Of a DNA stretch of 55,263 nucleotides, positions 16,853 through 25,347 are shown in pieces (the first letter of the stretch is position 1; each line of letters opens with the position of its first letter). Source of the DNA: Methanocorpusculum parvum. GTDB taxonomy: Archaea; Halobacteriota; Methanomicrobia; Methanomicrobiales; Methanocorpusculaceae. A model generated the notes under the pieces. That model saw nothing but the letters and a program-made list of their open reading frames with translations. It was not told where the DNA came from and ran no database searches. The position numbers were made by a program, and so were the translations under genes. The stretch covers positions 1-55,263 of the forward strand of contig LMVO01000004.1 in NCBI GenBank assembly GCA_002287215.1, in the 5' to 3' direction.

Positions 16853-18220
16853 TTACTCAAGGAGCTTCTGTGCAACGAGCTTGTTGTTTTCATCCAGCAC
16901 AATCATGTGGGTTGCGCAGGAAACACAGGGGTCGTATGCACGGACGATAACTTCTGCAAGTTCCCAGGGTGCGCCGGTAAGTGCACGGCTGCAGGTCGGG
17001 AAGTTCCAGGTGGTCGGAACAAGCATGGAGAACCACTCGACTTTGCCGTTGCGTACCTTTGCAAGGTGAACGTCGCATCCGCGTGGTGCTTCATTTGCTG
17101 CCCATCCGATCTCGCCGTCTCCCTGTGGGATGACGTCTGCACAAACCGGGGCGCTGGTGTCAATTGCATCAACTGCCTCGATCATCTTGTAGATACAGTC
17201 CATGTATTCCATTGCACGGGCAATGTTTAATCCCATTGCGCCTTTGCGGTCATAGTTCTGGTATTTTACAAGACGTGCACGGGGACCGACCTCAACAGGC
17301 TGTCCGTCGTACAGGGGTACGCCGGTGCATGCCTGCATCTGCGGCCAGGCTTTCGTGCCTGCTTTTGTGGTTCCGCCGATCGGGTATGCGGGGTCTTCGA
17401 GAGTGATCTCTTCTTCGCCCATATACCAGTCCCAGGGTCTGACTTCAAGCCAGCGTGCCGGGTCCCACTCAGGATTAAGATCAAGGGAGGAGCTGCCGTA
17501 CATCGGAGCTGCTGCCATGTAACCCTGGTTGTGGTAACCGAGGTCTTTTGGAATGGCAACTTCGCGGCCGCACATCTCTGCCCAGTCACGTTTCATGTAG
17601 TTCTCTTCGAGAGCAATCATGAACTCCATCTGTTCACGGGCAAGCTTGAGTCCCTGCTTTGCAAGATCGAAGATCTTTGCTTTTGCACGGGGAGTGATAT
17701 TTTTGTACATACCTCCAACACGGGGGTTGGACGGGTGTACTGCTTCGCCGCCGACTATTTCGCCGATGGTCTGACCGATCATACGAAGGGTCTGGATACG
17801 CTTTGCGACAGATCTGACCGGCTCTTCTGGGCTGAAGGGGTTGACCTTGATGTCGGTTCCTGGCAGATATAAATCAGGCAGTGCAAGGATATCATGCAGA
17901 GCATGGGAGTGCAGCCTGTTGGCGCACTGTAAAATCACGCGCAGGAGATATGCGTCGTCTGGGATCTCAACACCCATTGATGCTTCCATTGCCTCAGTTG
18001 CGGCAAGCGTGTGGGCAATCGGACAGATACCGCACACACGGGAAGCGATCTTTGGGACCTGCTCATAGGTTTTACCGATGGCAAGTTTCTCTACTCCACG
18101 AACCGGGGTGATAGAAAGCCAGTCTCCGCGCTCAATGATGCCTTCATCGTTTACTTTTAAAACGAGCTTGGAGTGACCTTCATGTCTGGTGGTCGGGGAA
18201 ATTTCTACTACTTTCGACAA
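16853..18220 (-). CDS. frhA: F420-reducing hydrogenase alpha subunit FrhA
   Basis: The 455-aa catalytic subunit holds the Ni-Fe centre that splits H2. The N-terminal motif RVCGICPIAH (Cys63, Cys66) and the C-terminal DPCVSCATH (Cys432, Cys435, His438) ligate the metals; all are cysteine rather than selenocysteine. The last 17 residues after His438 are the extension that FrhD would remove. The gene is first in the leftward operon and is preceded by a 427-base non-coding region with TATA-like and palindromic sequences. Confidence 0.97.
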   Translation of the reverse strand: MSKVVEISPTTRHEGHSKLVLKVNDEGIIERGDWLSITPVRGVEKLAIGKTYEQVPKIASRVCGICPIAHTLAATEAMEASMGVEIPDDAYLLRVILQCANRLHSHALHDILALPDLYLPGTDIKVNPFSPEEPVRSVAKRIQTLRMIGQTIGEIVGGEAVHPSNPRVGGMYKNITPRAKAKIFDLAKQGLKLAREQMEFMIALEENYMKRDWAEMCGREVAIPKDLGYHNQGYMAAAPMYGSSSLDLNPEWDPARWLEVRPWDWYMGEEEITLEDPAYPIGGTTKAGTKAWPQMQACTGVPLYDGQPVEVGPRARLVKYQNYDRKGAMGLNIARAMEYMDCIYKMIEAVDAIDTSAPVCADVIPQGDGEIGWAANEAPRGCDVHLAKVRNGKVEWFSMLVPTTWNFPTCSRALTGAPWELAEVIVRAYDPCVSCATHMIVLDENNKLVAQKLLE

Positions 18221-18647
18221 TGTTTTCGCCTCATCCTAAATTATTTAGGTTTTCAAACAGCTATACAGGAATATTACCATTGTCCTTTTGGATTAATGAC
18301 ACGTACAGATGTACGCTAATCTTATTCTCTTTCGCGATGCTAATTAATGGTTTCCTATTTGATCGAAAAAATCAATGACTTATTTTTAGATTTTTTTCAA
18401 AAATAGTTGTAGTTGATATATAATTAGTATTAAATTGTACAAAATTATAATTAAGTACAACGAATTGCCAGATTCGCCTTATATGCTCTTCTTTTCCCCT
18501 CTCACAGGGCACGCGCTCTCTGGCTGGCTAATCTTCCCGAAACAAAGTAACTGATTTTCCCCTGATTTTTTGCGAACGTTAATGAGTCTTTCCCGAAAAA
18601 AGAATCAGCGGATCCCTGTAAAATGCCGATTTTGTTTATAAATAAAC
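18221..18647. promoter_or_regulatory. frh operon upstream region
   Basis: A 427-base AT-rich stretch without a gene. On the - strand a TATA-like AATTATATATC lies at about 18416-18427, which would give a leader of some 170 bases. A perfect palindrome CGTACAGATGTACG (18302-18315) sits between it and the frhA start, where it could act as an operator or roadblock. The right part (18480-18640) shows nothing I can interpret. Confidence 0.5.
18302..18315. promoter_or_regulatory. Palindrome in the frhA leader (possible operator)
   Basis: CGTACA-GA-TGTACG is a perfect 6+2+6 dyad located 82 bases upstream of the frhA start codon. Its size fits a dimeric helix-turn-helix protein. No regulator can be assigned from sequence. 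Confidence 0.45.
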
Positions 18648-19673
18648 TCAATACTGAACAAATCCCGGGATCTGTCTCTGAACTTCGTTGATCACATCTT
18701 TCAGCGGTTTTTTCAATCCAGCCGCTGCTATTTTCATATCTTCAAACTCAGGTTTTGCTGAAATGATACGTCCCGCGTGTTTTGAAACCTTGACCCGCAC
18801 AGAAAATTCCTCACCGGAGATCATAAACCGATACGCTTTCCTTTCGCGTTCTGCCACGATCCGCGGCTCCTCTTTTACCCGCACTCCAAGCGTTCCCGTC
18901 TCCTCCATCAGGATCTCGGTCAGGGCACGGTACCGTTCAAGGGTCGTGATCACCGATATCATAAAAACAGGACGATGCTTTTTCCCGAATCCCTGGGTAA
19001 CGAACACATCAACGGCCCCGGATGCCAAAAGCCGCTCGACAGCATAGCCGATCACCTCTCCGGACACGTCATCGATATTCGTCTCGAGAATAACGATCCG
19101 TTCCTCCGTCAGATCAAAGATATCGCCCTCAACGATCAACAGCCCCGACTCCTTTGCATAGCCGGTTTTTTCCGGCGTCATCGAAGGGATCGACTGCCGA
19201 AAAACCGCAAGATGTGCCAGAAGCGAGGCGCCGGCCGGCGTCGTACGTTCCATCTTTGCAGAGCTTTCGGCAGCCGGCATTCTGTGCCGTGCGCAGATCT
19301 CCAGTGTTTCAGGCAGACAGATCCCAAGTGCCGGCGGTTTTGCATACACCGGACAGGAAAGAAGATCCATTGCATCCAATAGTGCAAGCGGGCACAACAC
19401 CTCCGTCAAAACCCCGGAAGGGGAAAACGCTCCTTCATGAAACTTCGAAAACACGGCCTCCAGATCCGAAAAAACCGCATATGCCTTTTCCTGAGCGGCC
19501 GCCGAAAGATCCAGCGCCTCCATAACCTTTTTTGGATCCTCTCCTCTCATTTTGGAGACAACATCCGCGGCATTTTTTCCTATATCCTTTGCATCGCCAA
19601 GATCAGTCAGAGCCGCCGCTAAGGCGGCTCCGCTGATACCCGCGGTACCGGGATCAATGAATAACGTTCTCAT
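18648..19673 (-). CDS. larC: LarC-type nickel insertion protein (nickel-pincer cofactor biosynthesis)
   Basis: The 341-aa protein belongs to the LarC (DUF111) family. LarC inserts nickel into pyridinium-3,5-bisthiocarboxylic acid mononucleotide to make the nickel-pincer cofactor of lactate racemase and related enzymes. Signatures are the N-terminal FIDPGTAGISGAALAAALTD (family DPxxGxSGDM) and the C-terminal ETNIDDVSGEVIGYAVERLL followed by VTQGFGKKHRP. The N-terminal Asp/Met of the family motif is replaced by Ala, and the protein is at the short end of the family. Its start overlaps the stop of the 614-aa gene by four bases. Neither larB, larE nor larA is in the window. Confidence 0.85.
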   Translation of the reverse strand: MRTLFIDPGTAGISGAALAAALTDLGDAKDIGKNAADVVSKMRGEDPKKVMEALDLSAAAQEKAYAVFSDLEAVFSKFHEGAFSPSGVLTEVLCPLALLDAMDLLSCPVYAKPPALGICLPETLEICARHRMPAAESSAKMERTTPAGASLLAHLAVFRQSIPSMTPEKTGYAKESGLLIVEGDIFDLTEERIVILETNIDDVSGEVIGYAVERLLASGAVDVFVTQGFGKKHRPVFMISVITTLERYRALTEILMEETGTLGVRVKEEPRIVAERERKAYRFMISGEEFSVRVKVSKHAGRIISAKPEFEDMKIAAAGLKKPLKDVINEVQRQIPGFVQY

Positions 19674-21514
19674 TCCGGAAACGGTTTTTTCATCTCAGCA
19701 TAGATCGACTGGGCAAGCTTTGCCACCTCGGCCGCCTTATCGTTTGCGCCCGGAATCGACCGGGTCAGATATGCACCGTTTTCCGCCTCTTTTGCCGCTG
19801 TTTTCGCGTCCATATCAAACAAAGCGGCAACCGCGGCCGGAACCGTGATATTGATGATCGTATGTCCGATATACTGAAGCTCCTGGGCAATGATCGCTCC
19901 GCACTGGAGAGCGATACCCCAGTTGGGATCATCTTTGTTTTTACCCTCGAGGGCAAAAGCCGGCACCTCTTTTCCGCTCAGATTCTCCACATGATAGGGT
20001 CTGCCGTCGATGTTCACGTCATAGGAAACATAGGAATCAAAACCCCAGTAACGCTCGGTGAACTTATCCGTGCGTCTTCCATGCGACCTCAGCTCCGTGA
20101 ATTTCAGATCGATCTCATGCCCCGTGAACCCTGAAAGGATCGCAGAACCCCGCTTTTCAACATACGCTCTGCGTTCTTCGTCCAGAAGTTTTGCCGCATC
20201 TGCCACTGTTTTCCCATTCTTCATCATTTCATAGGTCAGATCCGCTCTGCGGCAGACAGCCCGGTCGCGAACTCCTTCGGATGCCAGGATGCAGACGTTG
20301 GTGATCTTTCCCCGGGAAACCTGCTCGGCTTTCCTTGCGATGGTGTTCAGACTGCAGATGGCAAGTTCCGGATCGATAAATGAATTCATCTTATATTCCC
20401 GGATAACCTCAGCTGCCGCAAACACGTCTCCGCCGTTCTGCAGTAAAAGCCGGAGCGCCGGCACGATGTCTCCAAGCACATGGCCTAACGGAGCATTCAC
20501 CGGCCCTCCGGAAAAACCTGCGCCGATCATCGGCGCTTCTTCAAACCCGGCAAAGATCTCGGAAAACGCCATCGATCCGATAACCGACGGTCCGCCCACA
20601 TCTTTGAGGATAAGAGCAAAGTCTCCTAAAAGAGTTGCCGTGTCATACTCTTCACGGGTCCCCCGGATATGCAGTTTTTCCGGCAGGTTTGCCGCATCAC
20701 GGGCGCCTTTTCCCGCCATATACGACGAGTTGACGGCGCCGAATTTTCCAAACTCTTCACCCAGGATCGCATCAGGGTGGACGATCTCCATTATCACCGT
20801 TGCGCCGATCAGTGCCGGCCAGAGACCAAGGGGCGTCACTCCCGCACCTGCCATGGCATTGAGCATTGCTTTTGTTCCGACCTGTGCGCCGTTGTAGGCA
20901 AGCTCCGGGATGTTGTAGTCTTCGCCAAGTGCCGAGTGACCATAGATCGTCCCGCCGGAGATGAATCCGGGAAGGGTCGATCCGTCGACTTTTGTCAGCT
21001 TCTTCTCCTCAAGGGCTTTGTAGATCGCCATGTAGGCCGGAAATGCCTGGATCCTGTGGGTGGATTTTCCGGTAACCAACGCAATAGCGCTGGTCCTGGC
21101 TCCGCCTGCATGCATGCGTGCCATTGCGCCGAGTTTTCTGTTCCCGAGAGGGACGCCCGAGCGTGCTGCCGATCCCGCAAAATAAGCGAGAGCGGCAACG
21201 ATCAAAGCGGCATTTTCAGGAGCCGCTCCTGAGCTCATTGCCGCCTTTACGGCTTTTTCGATCACCGTATCCAGGGGAAGTTCACCGAGCGCCGCGTCGA
21301 GAATCGTCATTTTTTCCGCACAGCTGGTCTTCTTTCCGGAGATCGAACAGAATACGTCTTCCGCGATCGAGTTGGCAGCCGCATAGACGGGAAGTACAAG
21401 AGAACCGTGCCCCTTCGTTGCCGCCTCCAGTTTATCGTTGGACAGAGAATCCGGCTGATAGGTTGCCGCCATCGATGCGGCTAAGATAATGTTTTGTTTC
21501 GTGTTGTCAGTCAT
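19670..21514 (-). CDS. Unknown 614-aa conserved-looking protein cotranscribed with larC
   Basis: I cannot assign this large soluble-looking protein with confidence. It is Ala/Gly-rich, without signal peptide or clear membrane segments. Notable patterns are GAMARMHAGGARTSAIALVT, ISGGTIYGHSALGEDYNIPE, EIVHPDAILGEEFGKFGAV, GAGFSGGPVNAPLGHVLGD and LRSHGRRTDKFTERYWGFDS; the ordered glycines, histidines and acidic residues look like an enzyme active site. A methanogen-restricted DUF (DUF2193 came to mind) is possible but unverified. It ends in a four-base ATGA overlap with larC, so the two are translationally coupled. That makes it a candidate nickel-pincer-dependent enzyme or a helper of LarC; this is inference from position. 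Confidence 0.7.
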   Translation of the reverse strand: MTDNTKQNIILAASMAATYQPDSLSNDKLEAATKGHGSLVLPVYAAANSIAEDVFCSISGKKTSCAEKMTILDAALGELPLDTVIEKAVKAAMSSGAAPENAALIVAALAYFAGSAARSGVPLGNRKLGAMARMHAGGARTSAIALVTGKSTHRIQAFPAYMAIYKALEEKKLTKVDGSTLPGFISGGTIYGHSALGEDYNIPELAYNGAQVGTKAMLNAMAGAGVTPLGLWPALIGATVIMEIVHPDAILGEEFGKFGAVNSSYMAGKGARDAANLPEKLHIRGTREEYDTATLLGDFALILKDVGGPSVIGSMAFSEIFAGFEEAPMIGAGFSGGPVNAPLGHVLGDIVPALRLLLQNGGDVFAAAEVIREYKMNSFIDPELAICSLNTIARKAEQVSRGKITNVCILASEGVRDRAVCRRADLTYEMMKNGKTVADAAKLLDEERRAYVEKRGSAILSGFTGHEIDLKFTELRSHGRRTDKFTERYWGFDSYVSYDVNIDGRPYHVENLSGKEVPAFALEGKNKDDPNWGIALQCGAIIAQELQYIGHTIINITVPAAVAALFDMDAKTAAKEAENGAYLTRSIPGANDKAAEVAKLAQSIYAEMKKPFPE

Positions 21515-21556
21515 GAGATGTTCACCCCTCGTTTTGTGAGAGTTGGATGTTCAAAC

Positions 21557-21569
21557 CATATATAGATTT
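21557..21569 (-). promoter_or_regulatory. TATA box for the 614-aa gene/larC unit
   Basis: On the - strand AAATCTATATATGG lies 43-55 bases upstream of the ATG at 21514, placing a start site about 20 bases before the start codon. It is a good archaeal TATA element. Confidence 0.6.
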
Positions 21570-21703
21570 CACAATAGGCCACAACTAATTAAATTTATCT
21601 CTGCCGTCAGAGCAAAATAGATAGAGTGGCAATGGTTTAGCCGCTTGCAAACGATCCGGCATCTGCGCTGGCAGAAGACCTTTTTAGAAAAAAGTGATTG
21701 GGA

Positions 21704-22639
21704 TTATACGCTGAGCTCTTCGCGAAGTTCTGCGAGGGTCGCCTTCCTCTCCGCGTAGGCATCGTGCTGATGGATACTCTCCTCATTCGTCTGCCGGATC
21801 GTGATATGGGTATCCCCGGGCAGGTCAACGAACGTGGAAACGACTCTTCTTGCCATCTCACGAACACAGTCTTCGACGAATCTGGCGTTCTTATGAGCTG
21901 CCATCACGACATAGCTTTCATCGCCGCGTTTCAGGAGTTCGTAGATCTTTGCGCTCATCGACTCCTTGAGGACCGTCACGATCTTTTCGAGCGGGACAAT
22001 GATATCGCCGTCCGTCTCCACACAAAGGAAACCCCGTCCGCGCTGGTTGTGGCTTGCCATCGGGATCTCGTTGAAGAACGCATCGATCTTCTCTTCGGGG
22101 ATCTCGAGCTGCTCCATCACATGCATCGCATGATCCTTCATGATGTTTTGTGCGCAGGGACATGCCGTGATACCCGTTACCTCGGCGCCGACGCTTTTTC
22201 TGACGATCGGCTTGCCGTTCGTCCTCTCGGCAACTGCGTGGGCATATACATTGATGACCTCCTGACATGACGTCTTGGAGACCGGGGTCTCACGGTTCAT
22301 CATATAGAAGCTTTTCATGAAAACCTCCGTACGGTCTGCATATTCATGATGATCGAGAAGTTTTCGTGAAACGATCCCGCATACATCCTCAATACCTTTG
22401 ACATCACCGCTCGTTGCCTGCTGGAGCACCTCATCGATCACTTCAAAATTTCTGGAAAGGTTTGCGCCTTTCAGACTGCTTGGCAGATCGACAAACACAT
22501 CAAACTCTGAGATGAAAATAGCCGGCCGGGTCTTCCCGGGTCTGCCGACCTCGACAAGTTTTCTGACATTTTTCACACCAACACGCGTCAGGCTGATTCT
22601 CACATCCGGGGCGGTGGACTGCACATCTGGTAATGACAT
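21704..22639 (-). CDS. mptA: GTP cyclohydrolase MptA (archaeal type)
   Basis: This 311-aa Fe(II)-dependent enzyme converts GTP to 7,8-dihydro-neopterin 2',3'-cyclic phosphate, the first step of methanopterin synthesis. It belongs to the COG1469/FolE2 group: the N-terminal TRVGVKNVRKLVEVG, the metal-binding segment TGITACPCAQNIMKDHAMHV, and IPMASHNQRGRGFLCVET are clear. Length is as expected. The start ATG is at 22639. It is divergent from the KARI-like gene. Confidence 0.96.
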   Translation of the reverse strand: MSLPDVQSTAPDVRISLTRVGVKNVRKLVEVGRPGKTRPAIFISEFDVFVDLPSSLKGANLSRNFEVIDEVLQQATSGDVKGIEDVCGIVSRKLLDHHEYADRTEVFMKSFYMMNRETPVSKTSCQEVINVYAHAVAERTNGKPIVRKSVGAEVTGITACPCAQNIMKDHAMHVMEQLEIPEEKIDAFFNEIPMASHNQRGRGFLCVETDGDIIVPLEKIVTVLKESMSAKIYELLKRGDESYVVMAAHKNARFVEDCVREMARRVVSTFVDLPGDTHITIRQTNEESIHQHDAYAERKATLAELREELSV

Positions 22640-22723
22640 TATATATCGTGTCCTGTTTTCGTTACTTTGCCGTTTTTGGGTTTAAAGGCAAGTCAACGTG
22701 TAACTATGTGTATGGGGATGAGG

Positions 22724-22734
22724 GTATATAATTT
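22724..22734 (+). promoter_or_regulatory. TATA box for the KARI-like gene
   Basis: GTATATAATTT is a strong archaeal TATA element. A start site about 25 bases downstream would fall near 22750, after the ATG at 22742, which supports the ATG at 22769 as the start. Confidence 0.55.
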
Positions 22735-22768
22735 TATACGTATGCGGACTCCATCTACTCCTGAAGAT

Positions 22769-23746
22769 ATGATGCGGAAATATCCTGTGACTGATAATGA
22801 TATCGGTTTAATTGCTGGAAAATGCGTCGCGATCCTTGGTTACGGCTCGCAGGGCCGCGCCCAGGCCGGAAATCTTCGTGACAGCGGCGTCAATGTCATC
22901 ATCGGGAACCGGCCGGGAAAAAGCTTCGATCAGGCCGTTTCCGACGGGTTTTCCGTCATGTCAGTGCAGAATGCGGTCATGCGCTCTGATATCCTTGCAG
23001 TTTTCTTCCCCGATGAATCCGCGGCGGAGATCTATGCAGAAGACATCGCTCCGTCTCTCAAAGAGGGCCAGTGTCTGGTGTTCGCCCATGGATTCAACAT
23101 CCATTTCGGCTTCATAACTCCGCCGGAATACACCGACGTCGTCCTCGTCGCGCCAAAAGGGGTCGGACCCATGGTCAGAAAACTGTATCAGGAAGGGTCC
23201 GGGGTCCCCGCACTCGTCTCCGTCCATCAGGATCACACCGGGCGCGCACTGAACACGGCCCTCGGGTTTGCGGCAGGTATCGGCTCGGCCCGTTCGGCAG
23301 TTCTCGCCTCGACGTTTCGAGACGAAACCGAAACCGATCTTTTTGGCGAACAGGCCGTCATCTGCGGCGGTCTCCCGGCCTTGATATCTGCGGCGTATGA
23401 CACCCTCGTCGATGCCGGCTATCCTCCGGAACTTGCCTTCTCCGAGTGCGCCCATGAAGTGAAACTGGTCGTCGATCTCATCTATGAAGGAGGTTTTGCA
23501 AAAATGCATGACTTCGTCTCAAAAACCGCAGGTTACGGCGGGATCACCCGCGGCGGCCGGGTCATCGGCGAAGATTCCAGAAAAGAGATGACAACGATCC
23601 TCAACGAGATACGCAGCGGGGAGTTCGCGGATGAATGGATGGCCGAGAAGCGTTCCGGGAGTAAAACGTATACCGGCCTTGTTGAACAGGTCAAAAAGAG
23701 CGATATCGAGACGACCGGAAAAACATTCCGCGATCTCCTGAAATGA
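22769..23746 (+). CDS. Divergent ketol-acid reductoisomerase (IlvC-like)
   Basis: The 325-aa protein has the class I KARI layout: a Rossmann domain starting with VAILGYGSQGRAQAGNLRDS, FAHGFNIHFG, then a helical domain with ETETDLFGEQAVICGG and ECAHEVKLVVDLIYEGG carrying the Mg2+-binding Asp and Glu residues. KARI makes branched-chain amino-acid precursors. Two usual motifs differ: PKGPGHxVR reads PKGVGPMVR, and NTAEYG reads KTAGYG. It may be a paralogue with altered substrate. In-frame starts at 22667 and 22742 exist; the TATA box and alignment to the family N-terminus favour 22769. Its stop abuts that of convergent recQ. Confidence 0.82.
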   Translation: MMRKYPVTDNDIGLIAGKCVAILGYGSQGRAQAGNLRDSGVNVIIGNRPGKSFDQAVSDGFSVMSVQNAVMRSDILAVFFPDESAAEIYAEDIAPSLKEGQCLVFAHGFNIHFGFITPPEYTDVVLVAPKGVGPMVRKLYQEGSGVPALVSVHQDHTGRALNTALGFAAGIGSARSAVLASTFRDETETDLFGEQAVICGGLPALISAAYDTLVDAGYPPELAFSECAHEVKLVVDLIYEGGFAKMHDFVSKTAGYGGITRGGRVIGEDSRKEMTTILNEIRSGEFADEWMAEKRSGSKTYTGLVEQVKKSDIETTGKTFRDLLK

Positions 23747-25228
23747 TCAGTTCGAAAAACAGAGTTTCCTGACGGTTTTTCCCTCAAGGCGAAGCTTTCC
23801 CTCCCGGAGAAGCCCGCTGACCTCCCGTTCGAGCTCCTCCCTCTCCCGCCCTTTCGCCGCGCCGAAGTACGGGTTTGAGTTCAACTGAAGCCTCACCGTC
23901 TTCGCCCGCTCGAGGCCGAGAAGGAACGAGATGAACTCCGGCGTCGTCAGCATCCCGTCGACTTCCTTTGCTCCGGCAAGGATCATCTTTGCCGGACTGC
24001 CAGCCGGCGGCGCCTGTTTTACCTTCCGGTCCCCGCAGACATCGCAGTTGCCGCAGGCCCTGATCTCCTCGTCAAAATACGATAAGAGGAGCCGTCTTCT
24101 GCACGATCCTGCCGTACAGTACGCATACATCTGATCCAGCTTCTCTTTTGCGATCTCCGACTTTTTCGGATCGGCGAACTCCCGCCCGAGCATACTTTCG
24201 ATCTTGCGCCGGTCTCCCGCGGAGTAAAACAGCAGACATTCCCCGGGCCTGCCGTCCCTGCCGGCTCTCCCCGTCTCCTGATAATACGACTCGATATCCT
24301 TTGGCATATGGGCATGGATCACATACCTGACATCCGGCTTGTCGATCCCCATGCCGAAGGCGACCGTAGCACAGATTACTCTGATCGAGTTGTTCAGAAA
24401 TCCTTCCTGGACCCTGCTCCGTTCCGGTGTCGGCAGACCCGCATGATACGGATTTGCCAGGATATGCACCTTTCGGAGACGCTCCGCCAGATCCTCGGTG
24501 CTTGCCCGGGAAAAACAGTAGATGATCCCCGGATCATCCTTGTGGGCAGTGACATAACTGATGATCTTCTGCATCCTGACCTGGGCGTTCGGCTCGGAAA
24601 ATGCCGAGTACCGAAGATTTTTCCGGTCGAAACTGCCGATAAACTCCGCCGGATCTTTGAGCCGCAGCTCGTTTGCGATATCCTCACGGACCCGCCGGGT
24701 AGCCGTCGCCGTAAAAGCGGCGATCGGCACATCAGGGAACTTGTCCCGCAGATATTTGATCTCCCGGTACTCGGGCCGGAACTGATGTCCCCACATCGAG
24801 ATACAGTGCGCTTCGTCCACGGCAAAAAGTGCGACCTTGCAGCCGGCAAGCGTCGCAAAAAATGCCGGGGTCACGGCCCGCTCCGGCGAAACATACAGGA
24901 TCCGGATCTTTCCTTCCCGCATCTCCCGCTCGACCCTCTGCCGTTCATCGTAGGTCTGCAGACTGTTGAGAGTCTCAACCGTCACTCCCTGATTCGAAAG
25001 AGCGTCCACCTGATCCTTCATCAGCGCGATCAGGGGAGAGATAACGATCGTCATCCCTTCAAGCATCATTGCCGGAAGCTGATAACAAAGGGATTTTCCC
25101 CCGCCGGTCGCCATCACCGCGAGTACATCCCTCCCGCCGACGATCGTCTCGATGATCTCCTGCTGATTGGGACGAAACGTCTGATGATGGAAGTATCTTT
25201 CAAGTGTCTGCTGTATCGCTTTCGTCAT
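23747..25228 (-). CDS. recQ: RecQ-family DNA helicase
   Basis: The 493-aa SF2 helicase unwinds DNA 3' to 5' in repair. Motif I is VMATGGGKSLCYQLPAMM, motif II is AVDEAHCISMWGHQFRPEYR (DEAH plus aromatic loop), and motif VI is QETGRAGRDGRPGECLLF. A zinc site (CRRRLLLSYF...CGNCDVCGD) follows. The C-terminal part is short, with a reduced winged helix and no HRDC domain, as in many archaeal RecQ-like proteins. Its stop is directly adjacent to that of the KARI-like gene. Confidence 0.93.
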   Translation of the reverse strand: MTKAIQQTLERYFHHQTFRPNQQEIIETIVGGRDVLAVMATGGGKSLCYQLPAMMLEGMTIVISPLIALMKDQVDALSNQGVTVETLNSLQTYDERQRVEREMREGKIRILYVSPERAVTPAFFATLAGCKVALFAVDEAHCISMWGHQFRPEYREIKYLRDKFPDVPIAAFTATATRRVREDIANELRLKDPAEFIGSFDRKNLRYSAFSEPNAQVRMQKIISYVTAHKDDPGIIYCFSRASTEDLAERLRKVHILANPYHAGLPTPERSRVQEGFLNNSIRVICATVAFGMGIDKPDVRYVIHAHMPKDIESYYQETGRAGRDGRPGECLLFYSAGDRRKIESMLGREFADPKKSEIAKEKLDQMYAYCTAGSCRRRLLLSYFDEEIRACGNCDVCGDRKVKQAPPAGSPAKMILAGAKEVDGMLTTPEFISFLLGLERAKTVRLQLNSNPYFGAAKGREREELEREVSGLLREGKLRLEGKTVRKLCFSN

Positions 25229-25347
25229 GAAATTTTATGCCAATGCCATTCTTCACCTGTATTTTGGTGCTGACGGGGTATGCATTTTTCTCTTGTCCCC
25301 GGTAATCACCGCTCAGCTTTTGGGAGTGAACGATTTTGTTTATTTGT

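Noticed and set aside
24308..25273. Long open frame opposite recQ
   Set aside because: Antisense of well-conserved helicase motifs; the product is Arg/His/Asp-rich and matches nothing.
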